The notes beneath the pieces are model-generated. The model did no database searches. It saw nothing but the letters and a program-made list of their open reading frames with translations, and was not told where the DNA came from. Below, one piece after another: positions 9,323-20,478 of a DNA stretch of 64,000 nt (positions are counted from its first letter, which is position 1; each line of letters opens with the position of its first letter). This DNA comes from Musa acuminata AAA Group (Eukaryota > Streptophyta > Magnoliopsida > Zingiberales > Musaceae): positions 17,927,001-17,991,000 of the forward strand of contig NC_088354.1 of NCBI RefSeq assembly GCF_036884655.1, given 5' to 3'. Both the position numbers and the translations under genes were made by a program.

Positions 9323-11435
9323 TGTTAGGATCAAGAGCACTAAGAGGGGGGGGGGGGGAATTAGTGCAGTAGAAATCTTTCGTTCGATAAAAACGATTTC
9401 GATGTAAAACCGAAAGCTGCGTTCGTTCGATAAAAATGATTTCGATGTAAAAGCCGATTCTAAGATTACTTTAACTTAAGATTAAGCGAGATGACGTTAA
9501 AGTAGATCTATGAAGGCAGTTTGCAGTTTATGATGGAAATCAGAATGCAAGCACAAACTGAAAAGCGACGTTCGTACGATAAAACCAGTTTATGTCTAAA
9601 TGCCGATTCTGAAGATACTGAACTTTGAGATATGTTTTATAAATGCGTAGAAGGCAGTTTGCAGTTATGATTGAAGTCTAAACATAAACGTAAACTGAAA
9701 TATGATGATCGTACAAAAAAGCCGATTTACGTCTAAACGCAGATTCGGAAAGCTCTGAACTTAGAAACTCGTTCGTTAAAAGCGCAGAGGGCAGTAAGCT
9801 ATTAAGAAGGTTTGCAGTAAAGATAAAATGCTCAAAGTAAATGCAAACCAAGATTTAGAGTGGTTCGGTCAATCTTGACCTACTCCACTTTTGGCTTCCT
9901 CCACCGACGAGGTCACCGACGTCAACTAGAGGCCTTCCTTCAATAGGCGAAGGCCAACCACCCTTTTACAGTTTCACTTCTTTTGACGGGCTTAGGAGAC
10001 AACCCTTACAGAAATTTCTCTTCTCTCTTTACAACTCAGAACTTGGAAGAAAAGAAGAAGGAGAACTTTTGGCCTTTACAACAATTTTGAGCTCTAAAAA
10101 TCACTGAAAAATATCAAGATTTCGGGTAAGTTCTTGCTCTCTCAGTGCTGAATGGGTGGGGTATTTATAGGCCCCAACCCAGTTCAAATTTGGAGCTCAA
10201 AACTGTCAATTCCCGGAATTCCGGGATCAGGCAATTGCACCTCCTGACTAGGGTGGTTGCACCGCTTGGCAGAGCTCGAAGACTGAGCCTCTGGGCGGTG
10301 CCACCTCTGTCAGGGGCGGTTGCACCTCTCTGCCAGAGCTCGAAGACTGAGCTCAGGCGGTTGCACCTCCTGACTGGAGCGGTTGCACCGCCTGGCAGAG
10401 CTCGAAGACTGAGCTCAGGCGGTGCCACCTCCTGTCAGGAGAGGTTGCACCGCCCAGTCTCGCTTGGAGACTGAGCCCAGGCGGTGCCACCTCCTGGCTG
10501 GGGCGGTTGCACCGCCCAGCCTCGCTGGTAGACTTAGCCCAGGCGGTGCTACCTCCTAGCCTGGGCGGTTGCACCTCTTAGCACTATTTCAGATCATTGG
10601 TTGGGCTCCAAACTTGGCCCAAACCAATCCGAATTCGGGCCCAATTGGCCCCTAACCGGGTTATAAGATTAACACCTAATCCTAACCCTAGTTAACGTGC
10701 TAACTATGAATTTAAAGACATTTCTTAAGCTATTACAAAGTCCGCAAGTCAAGACTTCTTCCGGCGAGCTTCCGGTGAACTTCCGGCGGTCTTCCGATAA
10801 ACTCTTGGAAACCATTCTGCGGACTCCCGGCAAGCTCCTAGACTTCACTATTTGATCTTGGCGAGTTCCGATGAGCTTCTTTGGCAAGCTTCTGGACTTC
10901 TCGGATTTGTTCCCGCAAAACCTCCGACGACCGTCCGAACTTCTGTCGAACTCTCGAACTCCCAACGTGATCATAGTTTTGACTCCTGCGCAACTCCAGC
11001 TACATGTCTTACTTTCATCGTAGTTAATCCTGCACATGTAAAACAAAAACTTCGATCGAGACAATTAATCCTAAGCATTAATCACGTTGTCTGGCATGTC
11101 ATTGGTCTCTCGACGCTTCGTCCGATTCTTCGGCGCATCGTCCTCTCTTGCAGCCTATTGCCCAATCGGCCAGTTGTCTCCGCAACTCCGATGTCCTTGG
11201 CGCAATATCCGCTCTCCTTGGCCCGATGTCCGAATCCACAGCTCGAAGCCTTCTGTCGATACGTCGACCGATCCACCGGACCGACGTCCAATCTTCTGAT
11301 ATGTTCCTCCAGCACAACATGATTTTCCTGCTCTAATTGTCTCATCCTGATCGAAGTATCCTGCGTTCCTCAAAACGTAGATTAAATCATAAACATATAT
11401 CAAGTGGTTTCATCATCAAAATACGAGATTCAACA
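9323..11435 (-). repeat. Element C 3' LTR
   Basis: TGTTAGGATC...GATTCAACA as written on the plus strand, about 2113 bp. On the sense (minus) strand it starts TGTTGAATCTCG directly after the polypurine tract AAAAAGGGGGAGAT. It holds the 62-bp GC-rich array (about 10219-10580), a TATA box (minus strand, 10162-10169) and a G run (C run in sense) near its end. Open frames inside it (for example 10145-10474 and 10852-11322) are not genes: they follow the repeat, occur on both strands and recur in the other LTR. Confidence 0.85.
10219..10580. repeat. 62-bp GC-rich tandem repeat in C 3' LTR
   Basis: The word GACTGAGC or its variant GACTTAGC recurs at 10281, 10345, 10407, 10469 and 10531, giving spacings of 64, 62, 62 and 62. 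Each unit contains one or two GGCGGTTGCACCGCC / GGCGGTGCCACCTCC boxes, imperfect palindromes. The array lies directly upstream of the TATA box in the sense direction. Confidence 0.8.
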
Positions 11436-14194
11436 ATCTCCCCCTTTTTGATGATGACAACCACCTGATAACGGAGTTAACCTTAACTCCCGAAGTTTAA
11501 ACAAACTCCCCCTATCAATATGCCATATTGATAGAAACTCTTAGATTCAAAAATCTAAGCAACATGTCATCATAATCGGAGTTAACCTTAACTCCCAGAG
11601 TTTAAACAAACTCCCCCTATCAATATGTCATATTGATAGAAACTCTTGGATTCAAAAATCCAAGCAACATGTCATGTCATCAACATACTTCTCCCCCTTT
11701 GTCATCAACAAAAAGGAGAAGTACCACAATCAAGTGTTTGTGATATAAGTTTAACTCATTGCATGAAAAACATAATATCTATTGTTATCATCATGCAAGT
11801 TTGCTATCATCAAATGGTAAGATATCAACATGTAAAATTACGATTCAAGTTCTTGATATCTTAACATGATATGACATTCATAGCACCTGTTCATATGAAT
11901 TCTGCTTTTGATATCTCATCGTAATATGGCATTCATAACATCTATTCATATTCTTCAAATATGGCACTCATAGTATCAATTTATATATTTCTCCCCCTTT
12001 GTCATCAACAACAAGGAGAACGATATAAGCAAATTTTAAATATAAGTGCGATGCCATAAGTTGGTTCATGTCATTTTCCAACAGTGAGTGATAGGATACC
12101 AATTATGCAAACATCTCGAGGAAAACATGACATGGAGATAGCTTTTATTGCTTCTTCCTTTTTATTTGTTATCTTTTTACATGAAGGAGGAAAGCCATAT
12201 GTGAAGTTCAAATCGATAAGATATTAAAGCACACTTCATTTTTGCAAGGATTAAGATATGTAAGTGAGTCAAATCCTTGTATGTAAAAATATCTTCCTTT
12301 TATAAGAGGGAATCATCAAATATGTTTCTCGAAAAATATTTTTCACATGATAAGTGCAATTGATGATTCCATATGTCAAAAATCAATGATGTGAATTAAA
12401 CTTGATATGACATATGCTTGTTAAGTTCGGAAGAGGATAATGTATCAAGAGAATCCAATTGTTAGGATCAAGAAAAACTGAAAATGAAATTTGACACTTT
12501 CATACATTCGGACAGGGTTTTACTAGAGATATTCAATTACAATCATGAAGGTAAAACATGCTTATTATCATGGAAATTTTTGTATTTAAGCATATAGTTT
12601 CCAACATGTAATCATGGCAAGTAATTGTGTAAAATCATTATGGCAATCAAGTGATTTGATCATTCAATCAAAAAAGTCCGAAAAATAATTTTAACACGTT
12701 TAATCATTCGGACATATTTTTGCCATAGTTTTTCAAATATAATCATGAAGATAAGGCATGCTCATCATCATGGTAGTATGATAGCAAGTTTACCATATAC
12801 AAGCTAGCAAAAAATTTCTACATTTTAAGGCCCGCAAGCTAGCAATTTTGAGATGTTCAAGAAAGCAACTCTTGCTTCTTGAAATATAAGTTTTGCTAGA
12901 TGTGCAAGTTAACTTTTTGCTTCTTGAGATAGGCAAGATAGCATTCCTTGGTGATGTTCAATATAGCTAAGTTCTACATCATGCAAGCTAGTGAATTTTA
13001 TAACATTTTAGAACATGCATAATCACCAAAGCATCATAAATTTTAATGATGTGCAAAATTACAAATTTTGCATGATTGCATTTGTGTGTCTTGAGATTTG
13101 CAAGATAGCACTTCTTGGTGATGTTCAAGATAGTAATTTCCTCTCTTTTGAGAAGTGCAATTTTTGCTTTCTTCTTGAATTGTGCAAGCTAGCTATCTCC
13201 CCTTTTGTCATTGTCAAAAAGAAGGGAAAATCCCTTTACATCAATTTTTAAATCATGACAAAGGTTAGTATCAATCTCATTTGTGTATCATTATATTTTC
13301 AAATTAAAACATGCACATTTTCAAAACATATAAACTCATTATTATATGCATGATTCCAAATCATAAATATTTCAAATCATCATGGTATTAATTTGTCACA
13401 TTGCATCCTACCATGCATGATCGAAACTTCTCATTTGCATACATCAAAATAAATTCATGAATATCTCATGCATTCATATCATCACTTGAGGAATATTGAA
13501 AAGAAATAATTGGGTGATGAGATAAATATTTCATGAATACAAAGAATTGCATAAAAATCATATCATGAATACAAGGAATACAAGTCACAATCATTCAAAA
13601 GAAAAATCATCATTCATTTTCAATTCATTCAATTTGATAAATCAAGATCATGATTTTGATAAAACTCATTTCAAATTTAAATCATCAAAATCATTTTTAT
13701 GGCTCACAAAATTTATAACATAAATAGATTCATGATTTCATTGATAATATATTTTCTCCCTTTTTAAGTGTTTCATTTTAAGTGATCGATTTCATGTTAG
13801 CATGCCTTTTCATGCATCAATTTTTTTAAAGCCACTGTTATTATCATTAAAATCGATAATCCATAAATATCAAGAATCATCATAATTTCAAAAAATATAC
13901 TCATTAATCATAACTTCAAATTAAACATGATTTTATATACTCAAAATCGAGAAATAACAATGGAAATCAACATGATACACATTATTACTTCTCAACCACA
14001 TATAGCATGATTTCATAAGGTATTTTTAATCAAAATCATTTTGTTTATCATAAACATGCAATTTTCATGATTATTTTCAAAATTACTAGAATGATAAGCA
14101 TGATTCCTAATTTTTTGTATTTTCATTATAAAATTATTAAACATGCAATTTTCAAGAAAATTAAATAAAAAAGAAAAATGCATTATGAAAAGCA
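11436..14194 (-). other. Element C non-coding interior between gag and 3' LTR
   Basis: About 2.76 kb, strongly AT-rich, no pol motif on either strand. Part of it (about 12840-13260) matches the 3' untranslated region of element G around 50380-50580 in antisense wording (GCAAGCTAGC..., 'cttgcttcttgaga', '...cccttttgtcattgtcaa'). So the interior is gag joined to a 3' untranslated region, with pol deleted. 'CTCCCCCTTTGTCATCAACA' occurs near 11692 and 11992. Confidence 0.7.
11473..11682. repeat. 105-bp tandem duplication beside the C 3' LTR
   Basis: GGAGTTAACCTTAACTCC occurs at 11473 and again at 11578. The 105-bp unit, including AAACTCCCCCTATCAATATG and the TATTGATAGAAACTCTT stretch, is repeated with few changes. 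In the sense direction each unit carries a CATATTGATAGGGGGAGTTT purine run, equivalent to the upstream polypurine tract of the other elements. Confidence 0.75.
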
Positions 14195-15118
14195 TTATGT
14201 AATTTCAAAGTAAATTAAAGGCATTTTGATTACCTCAGCGTCGAAAGGCGTAAAGGCGTAGTTTGCCACCTCGCCTTTGTTGATTTTCTCCTCGTCTTCG
14301 GAGGAGCTCGATTCATCCCAATTTTTGTTCTTCTTCTTGCGTTCAAAGCAAGTAGTTCCGTTCTTTTTACTTTTTAATTTTTGTTTCATTTGTAGTTTAA
14401 GTTCACCATCACTTGAGCTTATGCTCGAGTGGTCTTTAAATGTTCTATGTCCCAAATCCTTCCTGTTCTTTGGAAAGTGGTTCTCAAGTTCTTCACGTGC
14501 ATTGCACGTCATTTCATATGTGATCAATGAACCAATTAGTTCTTCAAGTGGAAAAATATTTAAATCTTTTGTTTCTTGTAAAGCCGTTACTTTTGAATCC
14601 CACTTCTTAGAAAGAGAATGCAAAATCTTGTTCACAAGTTCAGAATTCGAAAAACATTTGCCAAGAGCTCTTAAACCATTGACGACATCCGTAAAACGGG
14701 TGTACATGTCACCAATGGTTTCGCTTGGCTTCATTTGAAAAAACTCGAAATCATGCAGTAAAATATTAACTTTCGAGTCTTTGACTCTACTAGTTCCCTC
14801 GTGCGTGATTTCAAGAGTGCTCCAAATATTGAAAGCCGTTTCGCACAAAGAAACCCGATTGAACTCATTTTTGTCCAAAGCGCAAAATAAGGCATTCATA
14901 GCCTTTGCGTTTAAAGAAAAATGCTTCTTCTCTAAATCCGACCATTCGTTTATCGGTTTAGAGTGAAGATGAAAGCCGTTTTCAACGATATTCCATAAAT
15001 CCAAATTCAAAGAAATCAAGAAAACTCTCATTCGAGTTTTCCAATAAGTGTAGTCCAATCCGTTAAACAACGGTGGACGAAAAATCGAAAAGCCCTCTTG
15101 AAATCCATGAAGAGCCAT
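14195..15118 (-). CDS. gag of element C, 307 codons, zinc knuckle missing
   Basis: An uninterrupted frame from ATG (15118) to TGA-type end at 14195. The N-terminus has the copia gag signature F-N-G-x-D-Y-T-Y-W-K-T-R-M (about residues 18-30). The middle has the UBN2-type capsid core, with 'AFNIWSTLEITHEGTSRVK' (about 95-113), 'MKPSETIGDMYTRFTDVVN' (about 129-147) and 'FPLEELIGSLITYEMTC' (about 189-205). In relatives a CX2CX4HX4C knuckle follows near residue 277. Here only a short 'TTCFERKKKNKN' stretch remains, and the protein ends after an acidic Ser/Asp/Glu segment. Gag forms the virus-like particle; without the knuckle, RNA binding is doubtful. The start codon is 50 bases inside the 5' LTR, just after the primer-binding site, as in E, D and G. 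Confidence 0.8.
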   Translation of the reverse strand: MALHGFQEGFSIFRPPLFNGLDYTYWKTRMRVFLISLNLDLWNIVENGFHLHSKPINEWSDLEKKHFSLNAKAMNALFCALDKNEFNRVSLCETAFNIWSTLEITHEGTSRVKDSKVNILLHDFEFFQMKPSETIGDMYTRFTDVVNGLRALGKCFSNSELVNKILHSLSKKWDSKVTALQETKDLNIFPLEELIGSLITYEMTCNAREELENHFPKNRKDLGHRTFKDHSSISSSDGELKLQMKQKLKSKKNGTTCFERKKKNKNWDESSSSEDEEKINKGEVANYAFTPFDAEVIKMPLIYFEIT

Positions 15119-15153
15119 TTCTCTCGGGTGTAAATCCGAAATGAGAAAAACCG

Positions 15154-15166
15154 GGCTCTGATACCA
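15154..15166 (-). other. Primer-binding site of element C
   Basis: On the minus strand, CCTAACA of the LTR is followed by ATTGGTATCAGAGCCC, the standard site complementary to the 3' end of initiator methionine tRNA in plant copia elements. It fixes the right LTR as the 5' LTR. Confidence 0.85.
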
Positions 15167-15168
15167 AT

Positions 15169-17275
15169 TGTTAGGATCAAGAGCACTAAGAGGGGGGGGG
15201 GGGGGGGGGGGGGTGAATTAGTGCAGCAGAAATCTTTCGACGATTAAAACCAAAAGTTGCGTTCGTTCGATAAAAACGATTTCGATGTAAAAGCCGATTC
15301 TAAGATTACTTTAACTTAAGATTAAGCGAGATGACGTTAAAGTAGATCTATGAAGGTAGTTTGCAGTTTATGATGGAAATCAGAATGCAAGCGCAAACTG
15401 AAAAGCGACGTTCGTACGATAAAACCAGTTTACGTCTAAATGCCGATTCTGAAGATACTGAACTTTGAGATATGTTTTATAAATGCACAGAAGGCAGTTT
15501 GCAGTTATGATTGAAGTCTAAACGTAAACGTAAACTGAAATATGATGATCGTACGAAAAAGTCGATTTACGTCTAAACGTAGATTCGGAAAGCTCTGAAC
15601 TTAGAAACTCGTTCGTTAAAAGCGCAGAGGGAACTAAGCTATTAAGGAGGTTTGCAGTAAAGATAAAATGCTCAAAGTAAATACAAATCGAGATTTAGAG
15701 TGTTTCGGTCAATCTTGACCTACTCCACTTTTGGCTTCCTCCACCGACGAGGTCACCGATGTCAACTAGAGGCCTTCCTTCAATAGGCGAAGGCCAACCA
15801 CACCTTTACAGCTTCACTCCTTTTGACGGGCTTAGGAGACAACCCTTATAGAAATTTCTCTCCTCTCTTTACAACTCAGAACTTGGAAGAAAAGAGGAAG
15901 GAGAACGTTTGGCCTTTACAACAATTTTGAGCTCTAAAAATCACTGAAAAATATCAAGATTTCGGGTAAGTTCTTGCTCTCTCAGTGCTGAATGGGTGGG
16001 GTATTTATAGGCCCCAACCCAGTTCAAATTTGGAGCTCAAAACTGTCAATTCCCGGAATTCCGGGATCAGGCGGTTGCACCTCCTGACTAGGGCGGTTGC
16101 ACCGCCTGGTAGAGCTCGAAGACTGAGCCTCTGGGCGGTGCCACCTCTGTCAGGGGCGGTTGCACCTCGCTGCCAGAGCTCGAAGACTGAGCTTAGGCGG
16201 TTGCACCTCCTGACTGGAGCGGTTGCACCGCTTGGCAGAGCTCGAAGACTGAGCTCAGGCGGTGCCACCTCCTGTCAGGAGAGGTTGCACCGCCCAGTCT
16301 CGCTTGGAGACTGAGCCCAGGCGGTGCCACCTCCTGGCTGGGGCGGTTGCACCGCCCAGCCTCGCTGGTAGACTTAGCCCAGGCGGTGCTACCTCCTGGC
16401 CTGGGCGGTTGCACCTCTTGGCACTATTTCAGATCATTGGTTGGGCTCCAAACTTGGCCCAAACCAGTCCGAATTCGGGCCCAATTGGCCCCTAACCGGG
16501 TTATAAGATTAACACCTAATCCTAACCCTAGTTAACGTACTAATTATGAATTTAAAGACATTTCTTAAGCTATTACAAAGTCCGCAAGTCAAGACTTCTT
16601 CCGGCGAGCTTCCAGTGAACTTCCGGCGGTCTTCCGATAAACTCTCGGAAACCATTCTGCGGACTCCCGGCAAGCTCCTAGACTTCACGATTTGATCTTG
16701 GTGAGTTCCGACGAGCTTCTTTGGCAAGCTTCTGGACTTCTCGGATTTGTTCCCACAAAACCTCCGACGATCGTCCGAACTTCCGTCGAACTCTCGAACT
16801 CCCAGCGTGATCATAGTCTTGACTCCTGCGTAACTCCAGCTACATGTCTTACTTTCATCGTAGTTAATCCTACACATGTAAAACAAAAACTTCGATCGAG
16901 ACAATTAATCCTAAGCATTAATCACGTTGTCCGGCATGTCATTGGTCTCTCGACGCTTCGTCCGATTCTTCGGCGCATCGTCCTCTCTTGCAGCCTATTG
17001 CCCAATCGGCCAGTTGTCTCCGCAAGTCCGATGTCCTTGGCACAATATCCGCTCTCCTTGGCCCGATGCCCGAATCCACAGCCCGAAGCCTTCTGTCAAT
17101 ACGTCGACCGATCCACAAGACCGACGTCCAATCTTCTAACATGTTCCTCCAGCACAACATGATTTTCCTGCTTTAATTGTCTCATCCTGATCGAAGTATC
17201 CTGTGTTACTCAAAACGTAGATTAAATCATAAACATATATCAAGTGGTTTCATCATTAAAATATGAGATTCAACA
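15169..17275 (-). repeat. Element C 5' LTR
   Basis: About 2107 bp, closely matching 9323-11435. Differences are scattered single changes plus a longer G run (15192-15214). TATA box on the minus strand at 16002-16009. The 62-bp GC-rich array is at about 16060-16420, with GACTGAGC words at 16121 and 16185 and onward at the same spacing. Confidence 0.85.
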
Positions 17276-17746
17276 ATCCAAACCTATTAGTCTGGTATCA
17301 AAGAATGGGGCACTCAATCAGGACATCTTTGGTGTCTCTAGTCTAAGGACCAGATACACCACTAGGACTACAGAATCGTTGTTTGACAATAAGGTATCAT
17401 TAACCATCTAGTATTCCGTAAGCGGATCAATTAGTGAACTAATTTTCCAATAAGCATTTGTACTGTATCCCTAGTGTCCCCATACTAGGAGTATATAGCA
17501 TACCAGTCTGTCGGGTTATCTCGATGTCCCCCTCGAGTAACCTATGACCGAGATTATTTAGGATTTATGTTTAAAGGTGAATCGGTCTCATTATCGTGAT
17601 CTCATCACGATCCGATTCCCATTGCACAGATCCGAGGACATCACAATATATATATGCATATATACAATAGTCAATATAAAGTGATAAATGTCAAAATAGG
17701 TAGCTATCACTCATATGATTGGCTTGTTGGGCACCTATGACTAGTA
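17276..17746 (-). repeat. Angela-like solo LTR, part 2
   Basis: Resumes at ATCCAAACCTATTAG exactly where part 1 stopped (plus the 5-bp duplication) and ends at GACTAGTA, a mutated form of the family end GACTAGCA. Joined length is about 1.5 kb, matching the T2 LTRs minus the lost first 35 bases. Confidence 0.75.
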
Positions 17747-18024
17747 GGACGAAAGTTAAATAGGTAGCTAAAACAAACCTCTCTTTCTTATAGATATATC
17801 TTCAAATAAGAGCTAGGAGCAAAAGATAGAATCTTGATAGTAGATGCTCAAGGCATATAACTAAGAGGTCATACAAATTTTTTAAATCTTACTAGCTGAG
17901 ATAGATGATATGTTACCTTCCGAGACAATAATAAAGAAAAAATCATTAGACTAAAGATGTACTTTTGGTAGATAGTTTGAAACGCAATTTAATAAGCATT
18001 AGCCAGTTTTGTGATAAGAGATAA
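17747..18024 (+). pseudogene. Element H, segment 2: protease and link to integrase
   Basis: Starts with the second copy of the 96-bp duplicated segment, including the gag/protease border TAG at 17791-17793 (one base inserted before it). It then continues beyond what the left copy has: 'DSxCSRHIT' of the protease, then 'VLLVDSLKRNLISISQFCDK', the segment just before the pre-integrase zinc domain. It is cut by the LTR of element G after TGTGATAAGAGATAA. The sentence continues at 52965 with 'YNIKFESHT', which shows the two pieces were once joined. Confidence 0.75.
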
Positions 18025-19091
18025 TGTTGAATCTCGGATTTTGATGATGAAATCAATTGATGAATGAATGATCTAATCCATATGTTGAGAAAGGTGATGC
18101 TGGACTAACTACAAACGTGAAAAGGCAAAACAATTAAAGAAAAATTGAATGTTGGGCTAGAGTTAAAGAGCAGGCATTGGGCCTAATGAATCGGGAGATT
18201 CACCGAAGGTTCAGACGATCCATCAGAAGCTCATCGGGAGTTCACCGAAAGCTCATCAGAAGATCGTTGGGAGTGCGCTGGAAGTTTCACTGAGAGTTCG
18301 GATGAAAAATTGATATGCTGGACAACTAGGATTGCTTGCATTGTAATTGTTTAGCTTTAATTATCATAGTTAGGGTTTTAAATTGAGTTAGTTTTAGGAG
18401 AAATCATACTAACTCAATTAGGGACCAATTGGGCCTTAATCAGGGCTAATTTGGGCTGAATGGATGGTCCATTCAGTGACATGGTGACACGTCAAGCAGT
18501 GGCAGCACCAGAGCTGGAGGTGGAACCGCTTGAGGCTCGGCCTCCTAGGGAGTCTAGGCGGTGGTACCATCGGCAGTTAATGTTGCCAACTAATGGTATC
18601 ACCCTGTCAAGTGATGGTACCACTAGAGCCCAATCTCCGAGGCTCTATCAAGCGGTCGTACCGCTCAGACTAGGCGGTGGTACCGCCTAGTGTTAGTTTG
18701 CAAGCAGTGGTACCACCTAATAATGGTGGTAGTGTTGCCAGTACCCTAAAAACGGGGGACGAGATACTTTTTGGCTCTATTTTTAAAGTCATTGAGGCCT
18801 ATAAATACCTCACTCTTTCTTGCATGAAGGTGCAATGAAAGTGTGAACAAAAGTCTTAAGATTTTGAATTGTAAATGTCTTGAAAAAGTGCTAAGTGGCC
18901 TCCTCATTCTTTAGATTTGTGATCATTCTAAGAGAGGTGTGAGGCTTGTAAAAGTTATCTCCTAAACCCGTGAAAATGAGAAAGAGCTGTAAGAGAGTAG
19001 TTAGTCTTTACCCATTGAAGGAAGATCATTAGTGTACGACGGTGGCCTCGACGGAAGAGGAATCGTGAGTGGACGTAGGTCACGACGACCG
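18025..19091 (+). repeat. Element G 5' LTR, part 1
   Basis: Starts TGTTGAATCTCGGATTTTGA. It contains GTACC-centred boxes between about 18540 and 18730, a TATA box (TATAAATA, 18800-18807) and stops at GACCG (19087-19091), where element D is inserted. Part 2 is 37170-37415. Combined length is about 1.3 kb. Confidence 0.75.
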
Positions 19092-20429
19092 TGTAATCAA
19101 TTGGTAAAGTGTTTGATCTAATCTATATATTAAGAAAAGTGTGCAGGATTAACTACGATAGCATTAAGATATAAAGTAAATGCTATGTCGAAGTCAAGAT
19201 CGAGATTTTGTTGGAAGTTCGAGAGTTCGTCGGAAGTCTGAACGTTCATCGGAAGTTCTACCCGAACCAACCGAGAAGTCTAGGAGCTTGCTAAAGAAGC
19301 TCGTAGGAACTCACCAAGAAGATTGTCGTGAAGTCTAGGAGCTTACCGGAAGTCCACTAGAACATTGCTGAGAGATCATCGAAAGTTTGCCAAAAGATCG
19401 CTAGAAGCTCGTCGGAAGAACAATTGACGTACCAGAACTAGAATGCTTTGATAAATGTCTTAATTATCATAGTTAGACTGTAAATTGAGTTAGGATTGGG
19501 AGGTGATCTCACTAACTCAGTTAGAGGCCAACTGAGCCCTTAAAAAGGCTAAATTTGGCCAGATTAAACAGCCCATTCAGCGCCTAAAATCACGATCGGC
19601 GGTGGCACCGCTAGGGCCGACGGTGGCATCGCCTGGGACTCGGTCTCCCAGGTGCTCTGGGTGGTGGTACCGCTCAGATTGGCCAGTGGTATCATTGATA
19701 GTTAATGCGGTTAGGTGGTGGTACCGCCCCTATCAAGCGGTGGTACCACCAAAGCTAGATCTCCGAGCTCTATCAGGTGGTTGTACCGCCTAGACTGAGA
19801 GGTGGTATCATCCAGTATCAATCTGCAAGTGATAGTACCACCTAATAATGGCAGTGGTACTGCCAATACCTTGAAATCCAGATAAGTGATACTTTTGGAC
19901 CCCAATTCAAAAGCCATTAGGGCCTATAAATACTCCACCCTTTTATGCATGAAAGAGCATGAAAAGTGTTAACATAATCTTGAATTCCTGTAGTGTTAAA
20001 GTATTGTAAAAGTGAAAAATAGTCCTCCCCTCCATCTCTTAACTTTGTAACCATCCAAGAAAGAGGAGTGAGGCTTTAAGGATTATCTCCTAAACTCGGT
20101 AAAAGGAGAAAGAACTGTAAAAGGTAGTTGGTTTTCGCCTATTAAAGGAATGCCATTAGTAGATGCCAATGACCTCGACAGAGGAGGAATCCGAAGTGGA
20201 TATAAGTCACAATGACCAAACCACTCTAAATTCTAGCTTGCATTTCTATTTGAGCAATTTGCATTACTGCAATCTTCCGTAACTTTATCTTACGAATGCC
20301 TTTAAGTTCAATATCTTTCCGAAATGGATTTAATTGGAACGAGTATTTTTCAAAATCAATGATTTTTTTCATTGCATTAATTCACCACCACCCCCTCCCC
20401 CCTTTATAGTGCCGCTCTTGATCGTAACA
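19092..20429 (+). repeat. Element D 5' LTR
   Basis: Begins TGTAATCAATTGG where the 3' LTR has TGTTGAATC...GAAATCAATTGG, so about 23 bases after the first TGT are lost. It ends CGTAACA at 20429. TATA box at 19925-19932 (GGCCTATAAATACTCC), preceded by GTACC-centred boxes (19598-19860). Confidence 0.8.
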
Positions 20430-20430
20430 A

Positions 20431-20443
20431 TTGGTATTAGAGC
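20431..20443 (+). other. Primer-binding site of element D
   Basis: TTGGTATTAGAGC directly after the LTR; one change (A in place of C) from the TTGGTATCAGAGC of C and E. Confidence 0.8.
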
Positions 20444-20478
20444 CCGGTCACTCTCATTTGGTTTGAAACGCAAGAGAG

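Larger units (their letters stand above)
9323..17275 (-). mobile_element. Element C: gag-only, non-autonomous SIRE-like copia element
   Basis: Two similar LTRs (9323-11435 and 15169-17275), matching 5-bp target duplications (ATCCA), a primer-binding site next to the right LTR and a polypurine tract next to the left LTR define a structurally complete element read on the minus strand. The 3.7-kb interior has one open gag frame and no protease, integrase, RT or RNase H. It would need enzymes supplied by relatives. It sits inside the Angela-like solo LTR. Confidence 0.85.

Noticed and set aside
10145..11345. Several 60-156-codon frames on both strands in the C 3' LTR, repeated at 15985-17176
   Set aside because: They lie inside LTR repeats, overlap on both strands, and are explained by low stop density in GC-rich repeat units; no recognisable protein.
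9323..11435. CRISPR-like spaced palindromes (GGCGGTGCCACCGCC arrays)
   Set aside because: Spacing is irregular, spacers are themselves repeated, and the context is a plant LTR promoter.
14277..14738. 153-codon plus-strand frame opposite the C gag
   Set aside because: It is antisense to a clear gag protein on the minus strand; Ser/Leu/Phe-rich as expected for a shadow.
19080..19110. Recombination junction between two LTR families at 19.09 kb
   Set aside because: Better explained as insertion of element D (GACCG/GACCA duplication) whose 5' LTR has lost about 23 bases after TGT.
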